A stretch of DNA of 64,000 nt from Microdochium bolleyi (taxonomy: Eukaryota; Ascomycota; Sordariomycetes; Xylariales; Microdochiaceae). The position numbers and the translations under genes were made by a program. Within the stretch, counting starts at the first letter, position 1, and each line of letters starts with the position of its first letter. Below, in pieces: positions 23,057 to 34,083 of the stretch. Location: assembly GCA_001566295.1 (NCBI GenBank), contig KQ964248.1:2480001-2544000 (forward strand). Reading direction: 5' to 3'. The notes under the pieces were generated by a model. The model saw only the letters and a list, made by a program, of their open reading frames with translations. It had not been told where the DNA came from and ran no database searches.

Positions 23057-25161
23057 ATGGTTCTCGCAAAGTCTAAGCAGTCCGTTGGACTGGGCAATTC
23101 GCTCATGAACGACCGCTTCGGCAAAGGCAAGGGTGCGGATCGCAAGAAGGGTGGCAACTCTGTCACCAGAATCAACCACAGCACCGGCGAGGAGGTACGC
23201 TGTCATCTCCCACGCGACGTCTGAGAATGCCTGCAATCGCTGACACACACGCCACCACAGTACATCACCAACGAGAGGAAAGAAGCATCATGGGTCAAGA
23301 TGAAGTCCGTGACCGAGCAGAGTGCCATGGACGAGTTCCTCGCAACAGCCGAGCTCGCAGGAACCGACTTCACTGCCGAGAAGATGAGCAGCGTCAAGAT
23401 CATCCACACCGACCAGAAGAACCCATACCTGCTCTCCGCAGCGGAGGAGCGCAAGGTCATCGGCAAGCAACAGCAGCACAAGGGCCGCCTGACGGTCCCG
23501 AGGAGGCCTAAGTGGGACGAGAAAACAACTGCCGCCGAGCTGGACCAGTGGGAACGAGAGAGCTTCCTCAGCTGGAGGAGAGGGTTGGCGGAGCTTGAGG
23601 AGAACCAGGATCTACTCATGACACCCTTCGAGCGCAACCTGGAAGTCTGGCGCCAGCTGTGGCGTGTGATCGAGCGCTCTGATCTCGTCGTGCAGATTGT
23701 CGACGCCCGTAACCCGCTCATGTTCCGCTCCGAGGATCTGGAAAACTACGTCAAGGATGTCAACCCGAAGAAGGAGAATCTTCTTCTTGTCAACAAGGCC
23801 GATATGATGACGGCCAAGCAGAGAAAGGCCTGGGCGCAGTATTTCAAGAGCCAAAACATTGCGTATCGGTTCTTCTCGGCGAGTATCGCAAAGCAGATGA
23901 ACGAGGAGCGGGATCTTCTGGAGGAGGAGTCTAGCGAGAGTGAATCGGAAGAAGTCGCTGAGCAGATCGCGGAGAAGGTTGCGGAGGACGGCCCCTCTGG
24001 CTCTCAATCCGCACCAGACAACACCGCTGCTGCGGAAGCCGATGACGAGTCAGACGATGACGCGGTTGTGGTATCTGCCGGGGACGAGGATTCCGATGAA
24101 GACACAAGGATATTGACCGTGGATGAGCTCGAGGACATCTTCTTGCAGCACGCCCCTACCTCTGATGGTATGACACCCAATGTTCTCTTTCGTCTTGCGC
24201 ATCATACTGACCTTCTGTAGCGGCAGATGCGAAGCTCCAAATCGGCCTCGTTGGCTATCCCAATGTTGGAAAGTCTTCCACTATCAACGCACTGATTGGT
24301 GCCAAGAAGGTGTCTGTATCCTCGACACCAGGCAAAACAAAGCACTTCCAGACCATCCACTTGAGCGAGAAGGTTGTGCTTTGTGATTGCCCCGGTCTGG
24401 TCCTGCCCAACTTCGCCTCAACAAAGGCCGATCTCGTGTGCAACGGTGTCCTCCCCATCGACCAGCTGCGCGAGTTCACTGGTCCTGCGACCTTGGTCAC
24501 CAAGCGCATCCCCCAACCGTGGCTCGAAGCCATTTACGGTATCCACATTGAGACACGTCCCCTGGAAGAGGGCGGCACTGGTATCCCCACCGCTAGCGAG
24601 TTCCTCTCGTCGTACGCTCGGGCGCGAGGCTTCCAGACGCAAGGTGTCGGCCAGCCAGATGAGTCGAGAGCGGCAAGAAACATCTTGAAGGACTACGTCA
24701 ACGGCAAGCTTCTCTACGTCGACGCCCCTCCAGGCTATCCAGACGCTGCCGAGTTCAACAGAGATCTATACAGCGCAGAGCGTCTTCCCGAGAAGCGCCG
24801 CGCCGCGCTCCTTGCTGCGATGGAGGACCTTGAGCTCGGTGATGACGATTCCACTGTCGGCACAGATATCATCGCACTGCCTCGGGGTGCTAAGTCGCAG
24901 AAGCTTGACAAAGCCTTCTTCGCGACTGGTGGGAGCAACGCAGGCCACATGACCGTGCCTTTCAACCGCAAGTACACCGCTCAAGGCCGCGAACAGGCAC
25001 AAAACCGCGCGAAGCAGATGAGTGGCCGCAAGGCCCGAGCGCTCATCGCCCTCGAGACGGGGCTAGACCCCAAAGAGGTCCAGCTTGAAGGCAGCAAGAA
25101 GCACTTCAAGAGCTTCAAGAAGGCGAAGGCCAAGGCGTCCAGGGGTCACGTGGAGAAGTGA
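23057..25161 (+). CDS. lsg1: LSG1, 60S subunit maturation GTPase
   Basis: Cytoplasmic circularly permuted GTPase needed to release the export adaptor NMD3 from pre-60S particles. Exons 23057-23194, 23261-24167 and 24221-25161 give 661 aa, close to the yeast protein. The permuted order of GTPase motifs is visible: G4 NKAD (exon 2, near residue 230), then G1 GYPNVGKSS and G3 DCPG in exon 3. The N-terminal signature LGNSLMNDRFGKGK and the DARNPLMFRSEDLE segment are LSG1-type. An acidic Ser/Glu insert separates G4 and G1. The C-terminus is Lys-rich, fitting RNA binding. The ATG at 23057 follows a short leader and begins MVLAKSKQ. Confidence 0.96.
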
Positions 25162-25747
25162 GCGTTGTGGTGATGGAAAAGTTTGCCTGGATGGAAGGCA
25201 GCTTCTGTGAGGGGTAAAACCATGAGGTCGATTGAGACCTACCATGAGGTGTTTTCTTCCACTATGGCACGGCAGGCTTTATGTTACTTCTTTGGGGTTC
25301 TCAAAGGTCATTCTTAGGCGTCATTGGGTCATTTGCATCATCAAAAATAGGAGACGCTCATTGTTATCATTCCACGCTCTGGTTCCGCGCTTGCTGCCAC
25401 GCACTGAATGTCGTGATCGACCTTATCTTGTCGATGCAAGTCAACTTTCTAAATACCTGGCTTGTGTCTGGTTCATGAAATTGGATATCTCTCTTGCATG
25501 CATGCATGATCTTGAGAACAGTAAGAAATGCATTCATGGTGAATGCCCACCCGCGCCATGTCGCACAGCTCCCTCATAGCCCGCTCGCCTCTTGAGCATG
25601 GACAATAGTTCGTATACCAAGGAGCCATTACGTGGAACGGGTGCGTTCTGGCGACTATCCAGCACGCCGGGAGTCCGCCCTGGGGTATCTTCGTCAGGCC
25701 CAAGGGCATCCGTGTTCTGTTTCGTCAAGACAACCAGGGAGGCTACC
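25162..25747. other. Convergent 3' region (LSG1 / UPRT)
   Basis: 586 bases of 3' UTR sequence between convergent genes; no gene seen. Confidence 0.5.
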
Positions 25748-27041
25748 TCAGCCAACAGTCCCATAGAAACGGTCGCCAAAGTCGCCAAGGCCTGGGCTGA
25801 TGTGGCTGTCGTGGTGAAAAACTCATGTCAGCGCTGCAGCCATGTGACGATAATTCTTCAACGACACCAGCATCTGATCATCAAGATAAGCACCCCCTTT
25901 GGCACTACAAGGTACCGGCAAGGTGAAAAGCAATCAAAGTAAGGGACAGGAGAGACAGAGCAAGGTGCAACCTACTTTGACGGGACAGTGAGCTCCTCGT
26001 CGATCGCGGCCGTGACGATCCTGAGCTTGGGAAACCTGTCCATCAGCCTGCCCACGCCGCGCCGCGAGGCGAGGATGTTGACAAAAATGATCTTGTCCTC
26101 GGGCACGCCGCCGAGCGTCTTGAGCTTGTCGATGGCCATGACGGCGGAGCCGCCGGTTGCGAGCATCGGCTCGAGGATGAGGACGGCTTTGTTTTGGAGG
26201 AGTGGACGGTCAGTTGTGTGCAACAGGAGAAGAGGAGGGCAGGAAGTTGAGGGGCTGCATGGATGGGAAAAGGGGGAAAAAAAAGAGTCGCTTACTCGCT
26301 GATTCGATCTTTGAAGGAAACTTGGAGTACAGGAAGTGTGGCTTGCTGGTCTCTTCGTCGCGCTGGATGAGGATCTTGCCGAAACATAAGGGGCCCCTGA
26401 AGTACGATAGAAGCGAGCATGTTAGCGACGACCCTTCTTCTTGTGGTACACGTAGACACAAGCGTCTGCCTCCGGATGGGCAAGCGATCCGTCGGGAGTT
26501 GTCCATGTGGGTATTCGCGAGAGGGCAAAGACTAACTGATAAACCCTCCTGAGCGCATTCTCGATACTCGCGCCCGCGCGGAGTATGCTGATGCCGCATA
26601 CCGGCTCCGTGTGCTTCGAGCCGGCGAATCTGGCTCCCGTGGGTGTCTGGACCTCAAAGTCTTGCGTGGGGATCATGTCGACGGCTGGTCCCGTTTTTGT
26701 GAGCAGGAATGCCCATTGTGCAACGGAACACTCAGAAGAGATTCAGCTGTCCTCGACCCCCACCCGGGGAATTTGGGCTGACCGGAGACAGACAGAGACA
26801 TGTACATACCGGCGCTGACCAACATGTCCGAAACTCTCTCGACCGTGTCTGTAAACTGCCGGCACTCGGTGCTCATGTCCCGCAGGACTGTCATCGCGCT
26901 CTTGAGCGCGTTGCCTGGCGGCAGCACGCAGACTCGGCCTGCGTCATATGATGTGGCTGCTTCTGTTGGGGGAGCCGTCGTGGGTGATAGTGGTGTTGTG
27001 GCTTGAGTCTGTGTTGCTGTCTCGGTCATTGTGGTAGACAT
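25748..27041 (-). CDS. Uracil phosphoribosyltransferase, Fur1 type
   Basis: Transfers ribose-5-phosphate from PRPP to uracil, giving UMP. Five exons, 27041-26810, 26684-26537, 26396-26296, 26186-25976 and 25805-25748, give 249 aa with every phase consistent. Family marks in order: TVLRDMSTECRQFTDTVERV, CGISILRAGASIENALR, FGKILIQRDEETSKPHFLY, the PRPP loop LEPMLATGGSAVMA and, in the last exon, the uracil-binding tail SPGLGDFGDRFYGTVG. That last 18-codon exon lies beyond an in-frame stop at 25972 and is separated by a 170-nt intron; without it the enzyme would lack its uracil site. It is the first gene of a uracil-catabolism locus and a paralogue of the UPRT at 31294. No kinase domain is fused. 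Confidence 0.92.
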
Positions 27042-28471
27042 GGCTGTGCGTTATTGCGGAGTTTGGTATTGCAAAGTGCGTTATTGTTGCAGTCGGCTTT
27101 CGTGATGGCGGGAAGTGCAGTCGTAACCACCAAGGCCGTTGATGAGCAACAAGGTTCTGGATAGAGGAAGTGGGCACGTGCTGCTGGGGCGTGATATCGA
27201 AAGAATGCCAGTGGACAAGTAGGAGAGCAAGGTGCCCGGAGGTCCAAAGGTACAGACAGCAATCCCCGTGGAGTAAGTTCTGGACCAGCTGGAGTTGCGC
27301 TTAGAGTTTACATTCGGCTTCTCTTGGAGCCAAGATATGCTATATCCCCATACCACACATCGATCTAACAACGCAGTACGTATCGCGCATACTTCAGGAC
27401 AACCAGTCCTTTTCGGCCATAAATTGGTATGTATTTCCCCGCATCGCCGTTACTCGATGTCATGCTCACGAAAACGCACACCATCAAGGTCACCATGTCG
27501 CCCACTCTCTGCACGCCTGTTCGTATCAATTGACGCCGGTATCGTATCTATCTAGTACATAACACCTTCCCCGATCCACCAAGCGCGTGGGGTAGATTCT
27601 GAGCAAGTGAAGGAGCGTGAATGTCGCTTCTCACCACGTTCCCCGCACCGCCTCAGCCTCTCCCTCGGAAGTTCAAGTGCCGACAAGAGCTTGGCTTGAC
27701 AACCTGCGGTCGAGGGAACGGAGTCCTTCGAGCTCCGGGCCTGGGCAGAGATAATAGACACGTAATGAGAACGAGAACCCGCGTCTCAATGCGACGGCAC
27801 AATGCCGAGAAGGAAGCGATCATGTGAGCACGATCGAGACAAGGTCGATAACAGAGATGCGCGCTTGGAGATGTATCGATGTACCGCTGTTGTTGATAGC
27901 GCTGGGAGTTGGGGAATGTGGGACGGGATTGGCGACCGCAGGGGATGCTGGTCATGGGGCAGGTACATCGATACTTGGGCTCTGCCTCGCGACTTGAATC
28001 TCAAGTCCACCGACGGTATCTCGCCCTGGTCCGATGTGCTTATCTCGCAGTCCAGCATCCTGGCACGGCACGAGGAGATACTTATCGGGACGTATCTCCA
28101 GGCCCCGCTAGCCACAGACCCACATGGTCTGGCGGGTCTCCACTCGTCGTGCGGAGAACCTTGGGCTGAGGGGAAAGCGGGCTCAGTCGGCATCAGGCGA
28201 TCTCCGAGAGGGCAGATTGCCATTACGAAACAGCAACGCTTTCGAAAAACTGGCATGTTCCGGAGTCATGGAGCCTTCGAGCTCTGTTCAATGGTCTGCC
28301 GCGGTGCTGTGTAACGAGTGGGTCATCGTGATGTGTTACGGCCACCAGAGACCGCGCAGGGCTTCCACAATGAGGAACTGTTTGCCCCTCGAAATCTTAC
28401 AGTAACTCAGCATGGCTTCCTAAGCTTGGACGATAATGTGTTCTGTCTCTATGTTTTCTATCCGCTGCACT
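27042..28471. other. Intergenic region (UPRT promoter / URC4 3' end)
   Basis: 1.43 kb upstream of the Fur1-type UPRT and downstream of URC4. The open frame at 27802-28314 (plus, 170 codons) has no recognisable features and I do not support it as a gene. Confidence 0.45.
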
Positions 28472-29995
28472 CTAGAACAACGTCCCGTCGCCCTCGATCA
28501 AGATCGGGCTCGACTTGGTCTTGGGCCTGTGCTTGGCCGCCAGCTCCCGGCCGCCCTTCCACGTGCCGGCCTCGAGCATCTGCGCCATCGTCAGCTGCAC
28601 CCCTCGGGGCTCGTAGTGCTTGGTGACCAGGCCGTGCAGCTCGTCGAGCAGCGCGACCGTGAGCGCGCGCCACTCGACGATGACGTCCCCGGACGCCGCG
28701 AAGCTCGGCAGGTCCTCCTGCCCGGACCGCTGCAGGCCCTCCTGCAGGACGCGCGGCTTGAGCGTGAGCACGCCCAGGTCCGTGAACAGCCCGCCGTTGC
28801 GGTACTCTGGCAGACCCGTCCCGGAGTCCATGTTCTCCCACGTGCGGGCCATGATGCGGACGAAAGGCACGGAGAGGGAGTACGCGAGCCACTGGGTCAG
28901 CTTGTGGAAGGGCTGGATGGTCGCGGTCTCCGGGGCGTCCGGACCGGCGAGGTCCTGCAGGACTCTGAGCGGCCATGCGTCGCCGATGGGAGTGCCGGCA
29001 ATGTGTGTGCGGTCTTTGGGCCACGAGGGGAGGAGAACCTTCTGGAGCGTGTCCCAGAGCGTGTGGTAGTCAATAGGTTCGGACGGTGGCTTGTTGGCGA
29101 GGATGTGATCTGGAAAAGCCTCTCTGTTAGAGTTCTCTGCTTTTTGAGGAGGCATCGAGGTTATCGTTCAATGGCACGTGAAACTTACCGACAAGATTTC
29201 CGGGCCTTCCTTCCTCGCCGAAGATGTCCGAGCTCTTGAGGAGCGAGGAGCCGACATTCTTGAGCAGGTTGACACGAGCTTCAGCTCCAACAATTGGGTT
29301 CGTCGATGAGATCTGGAAGTACTTCTCAAATGACTCGACAGTGAGCGAGGCCAAGCCCTTTCCTATACTGAAGATCAGCCGCTCGTTCGAGATGTGTTAC
29401 CCGCTGTGCGCGACAGCCCAGCGACAACTTACCGTCTACTCTCGCGGGCTTCCCCTCAGGATCACTAGAAAAGGCGCCGGCCTTGAACATGTACAGGGAG
29501 GCGACCGCAATACCCTCGCTGCGGTTGTACCAGGCGTCAGACCCGGGCTCCTGGAACTTCCAGACGTCTCCTGCGCCCGCGTCGAGCAGCACCGAGACGA
29601 AGAACAGGTCGATCAACCGGCGCGTGACTTCCTGGCGGTCCAGCCCGTCGTGCTTCCACTCCCGGCTGAGCTCGTCTATGCGGGCGACATTGCCGACGTC
29701 AAAGTGTTGCCAACGTCCGTGGGGCGGGATCGAGGCGTACTTGTCGGGGCCAAAGTCGCGCTACATTGGCCAGACAAGGTCAGAAACTTAGGATGCTGTT
29801 GCTTGCGCGGAAGGGTAAAACCATGTTGGCGGAGAGGCTTACGTCTATCACGCTGGCGACGAACTCTGTGACTTCTTGCATGCGCTCCGGGTGGAAATCG
29901 AAGTTGTGCGTCTTGCCCTGCTTCGCAGCGTCGAGGACAAGGCGCGACCGCTCGCGGACAGCCTGGAGGGTCTTGAGATATTCTATGTCGGCCAT
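28472..29995 (-). CDS. URC4: Uracil catabolism protein URC4/urg3 (DUF1688)
   Basis: Four exons, 29995-29843, 29760-29433, 29362-29189 and 29109-28472, give 430 aa. The start MADIEYLKTLQAVRERS, the block RRLIDLFFVSVLLDAGAG, WKFQEPGS, RSEGIAVASLYMF and the C-terminal YRNGGLFTDLGVL and EWRALTVALLDEL are diagnostic of the DUF1688 family. Members are URC4 of Lachancea kluyveri and urg3 of fission yeast, required for growth on uracil by the URC route. The catalytic activity is not established to my knowledge. It is divergent from the bacterial-type UPRT at 31294 over 1.3 kb, so the two may share a promoter. In fission yeast the equivalent urg genes are uracil-induced. Nothing is broken in this copy. 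Confidence 0.93.
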
Positions 29996-31293
29996 GTTTA
30001 TGGTTACCGTGTTGTTCGTGTCCTGTTGGTGTCAGTGTCGCAGCAAAACAACAGCAAGACGAGCTGCCAAAGCGTGGACCACTTGAAGAGTCTCTGGCCC
30101 TTGTTGAGCTTGGATGCCCCAGGATAGGTTATGATGGGAGATGTGGAACCAATGAGCCGAGCTGCAAGGATGGTGCAAGCCGCACATGGCAACCCGCAGC
30201 CAAAGTCGGTCGTTGTATTTGTTGAACTGCTATCATCAGTAGATGCAAGAGGTACAGGGATCTGCGCCTGCCTGGTACACACGATGATGCGCTGGCTGTG
30301 CAACCCCGACGAGTCCGACAACGGAGGCGTGATCCAAGGCCAGTGTCAGCACATGCATACGCATCCGTGCCTGACCCGGACATGCTGTGGAATGGCAGCC
30401 AACCATTGTGTTCAGGCCGGATTGTGGAAGTCGGTGAAGCGAGACCTGAGCCTCCGAGTACGTAATTGCGGTGTGCAAGGCACGGGCAAGTCCATGGCCG
30501 TCGCGTTGTTCCAGAATGTGACCCCTTGCACCCCTGCTCCCCCGCATTCTGTCAAGTGGGGCTTATCGCTGGCCCGGCCGGTACCTGCGGGGCCCTGTCC
30601 CGAAGTACCGCAGTACTTGGGTACTTGTGCTCAGAAGTCCCAAAGTCCCCAAGTCGCCCGCTACTCCCCACCATTCCCCTCACCCCGCAGCTCCCTATCG
30701 TCCCGTGCAGCCAATGAACCAGCCCAGCCGTCCGCACGTTCCCGCCAGATCAGCCCCGTCGACCCAACTCTGATCCCGTACCTGCGTCTCCTGTCTCCTG
30801 ATGTTATCAGAGGGGTCATGTGGCCACCCGTGCGGGCCAGGCTGTTATGCATCTAGTGATGCCTCGTACGTAACCTGTGCCTGGCCATCTGCTTGTCTCC
30901 GGTCCTCTCTCCGGGCCGCTGGGGTCCCCCAATCTGCCTGCCTGCAGGACACACGTCGGTCGGGCTTCCCCGCCCTGCAGCGGTCTGTCCCCAACGGCCG
31001 ATGACCCCTGGGAGCTTGGTATATCTCGAAGTGCTGGCCCGCTGGGAATGAGCTGCTCGTACCTCCCCCGGGTCAACGTTGTGTGCCTTCTCGTGTTTGT
31101 TCCATTCCATTGACTCCTCTTCCTCACCCTCAGAGCTTTTTACAAGACACGAAAGGACAACTACGATACCCTGAACGCACCCACCAGTGACTCAACCCAC
31201 CACTTCAACGAGGGTCCTTGGTCCCCCATCTCATCATTCCGCGAACAAACCCCAAGACAGTACATCCTCCCACCGACCACAGCCAACCCAGCC
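29996..31293. other. Divergent promoter region (URC4 / second UPRT)
   Basis: 1.3 kb between divergent pathway genes. No convincing coding frame. It holds a GTAC-N4-GTAC inverted repeat at 30603-30618, a GGTACC site at 30580 and a run of near-repeated AAGTCCC units at 30634-30655. The last 150 bases before the UPRT ATG are C/A-rich leader. Confidence 0.5.
30603..30618. promoter_or_regulatory. AAGTAC-N4-GTACTT inverted repeat
   Basis: Six-base arms AAGTAC and GTACTT flank a 4-base CGCA spacer, in the URC4/UPRT divergent promoter. The core spacing matches the repeat at 41991-42004 in the MMSDH2/URC1 promoter. It may be a shared activator site, but a similar palindrome at 9764 outside the locus weakens specificity. 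Confidence 0.35.
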
Positions 31294-31967
31294 ATGGCGT
31301 CGAGCTTCACAGTCCCCTCCGACCCGGAGGCCTCAAAACTCCTCGCGCAGCTGCGCGACACAGCCCTCCCGCCCGCCATCGTGCGGCGCGTGACGCGCGA
31401 CCTCACGGCCTCCCTGACCAAGCACGTCCTGACCCTGCCCGCGGACGGCGAGCAGATCGCCATCATCGTAGTGCTCCGCTCCGGCCTCGCCATGGTTGAC
31501 CCGGTCATGGACTTCTTCCCGGACGACGCCGACACCGTGATATACCACCTGGGCATGTTCCGCGAGAAGGTCAGCCTCCAGCCCGTCGAGTACTACAACA
31601 AGCTGCCCCCCAAGAACCCGCGCATCAAGAGGGCGTACGTGCTCGACCCCCTCGTCGCGACCGGCGGCACCGCGACGGCCGTCATTGGTATTCTGAAGTG
31701 AGTTATTCCTCTTGCCTGCCTTCCCTCCCGGATCTCCGGTGCAATGAGGGAAAGCTACTGACAGTGAACAGGGATTGGGGCGTCGAGAACATCACAGTCT
31801 TCTCCCTCCTCGGTAGCCGGAGTGGCCTCGAGACCGTGGCCAACGTCTGGCCCGAGGGCACAAAGGTCTTTGCGGGCGGCGTGGACGACGGGCTTGACGA
31901 CAAGGGCTACGTCAAGCCTGGTGTTGGTGACATCGGCGACCGGCTGTTTGGGACTGCATTGTCTTGA
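31294..31967 (+). CDS. Uracil phosphoribosyltransferase, bacterial/urg2 type
   Basis: Exons 31294-31697 and 31772-31967 (74-nt intron, GTGAGT...CAG) give 199 aa, the size of bacterial Upp. Marks: VVLRSGLAMVDPVMDFFP, EYYNKLP, the PRPP loop VLDPLVATGGTATAVI and the uracil-binding tail KPGVGDIGDRLFGT. It lacks the N-terminal extension of the Fur1-type enzyme at 25748 and differs in nearly every motif, so it is not a recent duplicate. In fission yeast a UPRT (urg2) belongs with urg1 and urg3; this copy, divergent to URC4, is the likelier pathway enzyme, leaving the Fur1-type gene for salvage. That division of labour is inference. Confidence 0.93.
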
Positions 31968-32148
31968 GGTGGCGGGTGTTTAATTGCGTTTCGATGGTTA
32001 TGTGTAGTCAGAAAATAGATTTCCCATTTCTATTCATTTCATGTGCGGCAATCTTGAGTTCGCGCGACGTGTGTGGTTATTTCTTGCCAACCGAATGTTT
32101 CTGTGAGTATATTCTTCAACATAAAAGTGTGATTATATTCCTGGTATC

Positions 32149-34083
32149 TTAGTGCCACAACGTGGTTATAGTCTTTGTCTCGGTGAAGAAGTCGAAGCCC
32201 CCTCTTCCTTGGACGTTGTTATCTGAGCAGAAGGTTCCGAGTCAGCAACCATGTTGAAGAGTTTCTATCATATCACGTCGGCTTGGTGGCTTACCACCGA
32301 GGAAAGAGTCCTTGTTGCCGGTTCGTAATATAGACCCGGATGCGGCTACAGGTGATCATCGTGTCAGTAACTGTCACGTCAATCGTACTTGCACACAAGG
32401 ATAGCGATAACACTAACCGAGAACAGGGACATTGACGCCAATCTGGCCAATGTTTACCGAACGCTGGAATGTCTGTGCCGTGTTAGGGCTTCCAGTGAAA
32501 ATCGTGCAACCGATGCCATCTGCGTTCAGAAGTCAGTACGATACCACACATTCCCTCTCGCAGCTACCCCCAAGTACTCACATCGGTTAGTGTTGACCAG
32601 ATCAATGGCCTCCTCGAGCGTGTCGACCTCCATGCACACGAGCACCGGCCCAAAGATCTCCTCCTGGTAGCACGACATGTAGCGCTTCACATCCGTCAGG
32701 ATGGTCGGCCCGACAAAGTTCCCATCCGGGTACTCGGGAACGCTGTAAGCCCTGCCGTCCAGCAGCACCGTGGCGCCTTCCTCCTCTGCGGCGCTGATCA
32801 CCCCTTCGATCCTCGCCTTCGCCGCGGCGGACACGACGGGGCCCATCGTCACGGCCGGGTTGAACGGGCTGCCCACGACGAGCGACTGCGCGATGCCCAC
32901 GAGGTCGGCGAGCCACGACCTCGTGTCCGGCCCGACCAGCACGACCACGCTGAGCGCCATGCACCGCTGGCCCGCGAACCCAAACGCCCCGCCGACAATG
33001 GCGAACAGCGTCTTGAACTTGTTGGCGTCGGGCAGCACGACCCCGTGGTTCTTGCCCGAGCACTCGGCCTGCACGCGCTTCCGCGTCGCCCGCGCGTGCT
33101 CGTAGATCCGCTCGCCCGCGATCTCGCTGCCCACGAAGCTCACCGCGCGGATCGCGGGCTGCGCCAGCAGAGTGTCGACGCACGGCTTGGTGCCGTGCAC
33201 GATGTTGATGATGCCCGGCGGGAAGCCGGCCTGCAGGAAGCACTGCGCCGTGATGTGCGTCACCCCGGGGGCCTTCTCCGAGGGCTTGAGGACGACCGTG
33301 TTGCCCGCGATGATGGCGTACGGGATGGACCACATGGGAATCATGAAGGGGAAGTTGAAGGGTGTGATGGACAGGCAGACGCCCTGATTGTCGTTGCATT
33401 ACTTGTGAGCATTTCTTGGAGACTGCAAACGTGTGAAGAGTGAGACATAGGAGATAAAGCGTACCAGGGGTTCGTTGACGGTGTGCGTCTCGAGCGACTG
33501 CGAGGGGTGGTGCGTGCCGGCCATCTGCCGCGAGCCCGCGCACGCCGTCTCGACAGCGTCAAAGCCGCGCTCGAACTCGGCCTCGGCGTCAGCCATGGTC
33601 TTGCCGATCTCGCCGGTAAGGCATTGTTTCTGTCTCATGACACGCGCATCAGTATTGAAGATTCTGGGGCTGCGCCGTCAATGAGCGATATACAGGACAG
33701 AGACACTCTATACGCACGATAAGCTGCGCGTTCTGCTTCAGCACGAAGAGAAGGTCAAGCATATGCGATCGCCTCTTGACGAGCGGCGTGGCCGCCCATC
33801 CTGGCTGGGCGGCTGCTGCGGCAGCGACCGCGTTCTGGGCTTCTGTGGCCGTAGACTCGGGCACCCGAGTCGTGAATCTCTGCGTCGTCTGTGGTCCTGT
33901 CGTTTAGTGGATGTTATAGAGAGGCAACAAGGGAACATGGCTGCTGACCGGGTTGTATAGCTTGATCCAAGTCCGCGCCTGGGACAGCACGAACTCGTTG
34001 TTGAGGAAGTTGTGCGCTGCGCCAGGGGAAGGGATGGACGAGTCCGATGATGATATCGGTTTTCCGTAGTAGCTATTTGTGCT
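32149..34083 (-). CDS. Methylmalonate-semialdehyde-dehydrogenase-like aldehyde dehydrogenase (divergent copy, MMSDH1)
   Basis: At least eight exons. Visible blocks in order: FLNNEFVLSQARTWIKLYNP, TTQRFTTRVPES, TGEIGKTMADAEAEFERG, TPFNFPFMIPMW, NTVVLKPSEKAPG, the GKNHGVVLPDA segment, the catalytic Cys in FGFAGQRCMALS, and FGPVLVCMEVDTLEEA. Small 3' exons then encode YGIGCTIFTGSPN, SGSILRTGNKDSFLG and the end FDFFTETKTITTLWH. These are ALDH6-type features. It is more divergent than the copy at 39555: the usual LEQGKT block reads GEIGKT, and the conserved PIPVPLPMFSFTG region is reduced to PVLASGSILRTG. The first coding exon was not found; a short exon near 34.17-34.27 kb is possible but does not join in phase. 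Expected chemistry is oxidation of malonate or methylmalonate semialdehyde. It could also have another substrate. Confidence 0.85.

Noticed and set aside
25748..27041. Truncated UPRT pseudogene
   Set aside because: The missing uracil-binding tail is supplied by an in-phase downstream exon at 25805-25748.
27802..28314. 170-codon plus frame downstream of URC4
   Set aside because: No domain, no signal peptide and no splice support.
32602..33543. 313-codon minus frame overlapping MMSDH1
   Set aside because: Alternative frame of the same strand, Arg/His/Gly-biased, without motifs; the MMSDH frame carries all conserved blocks.
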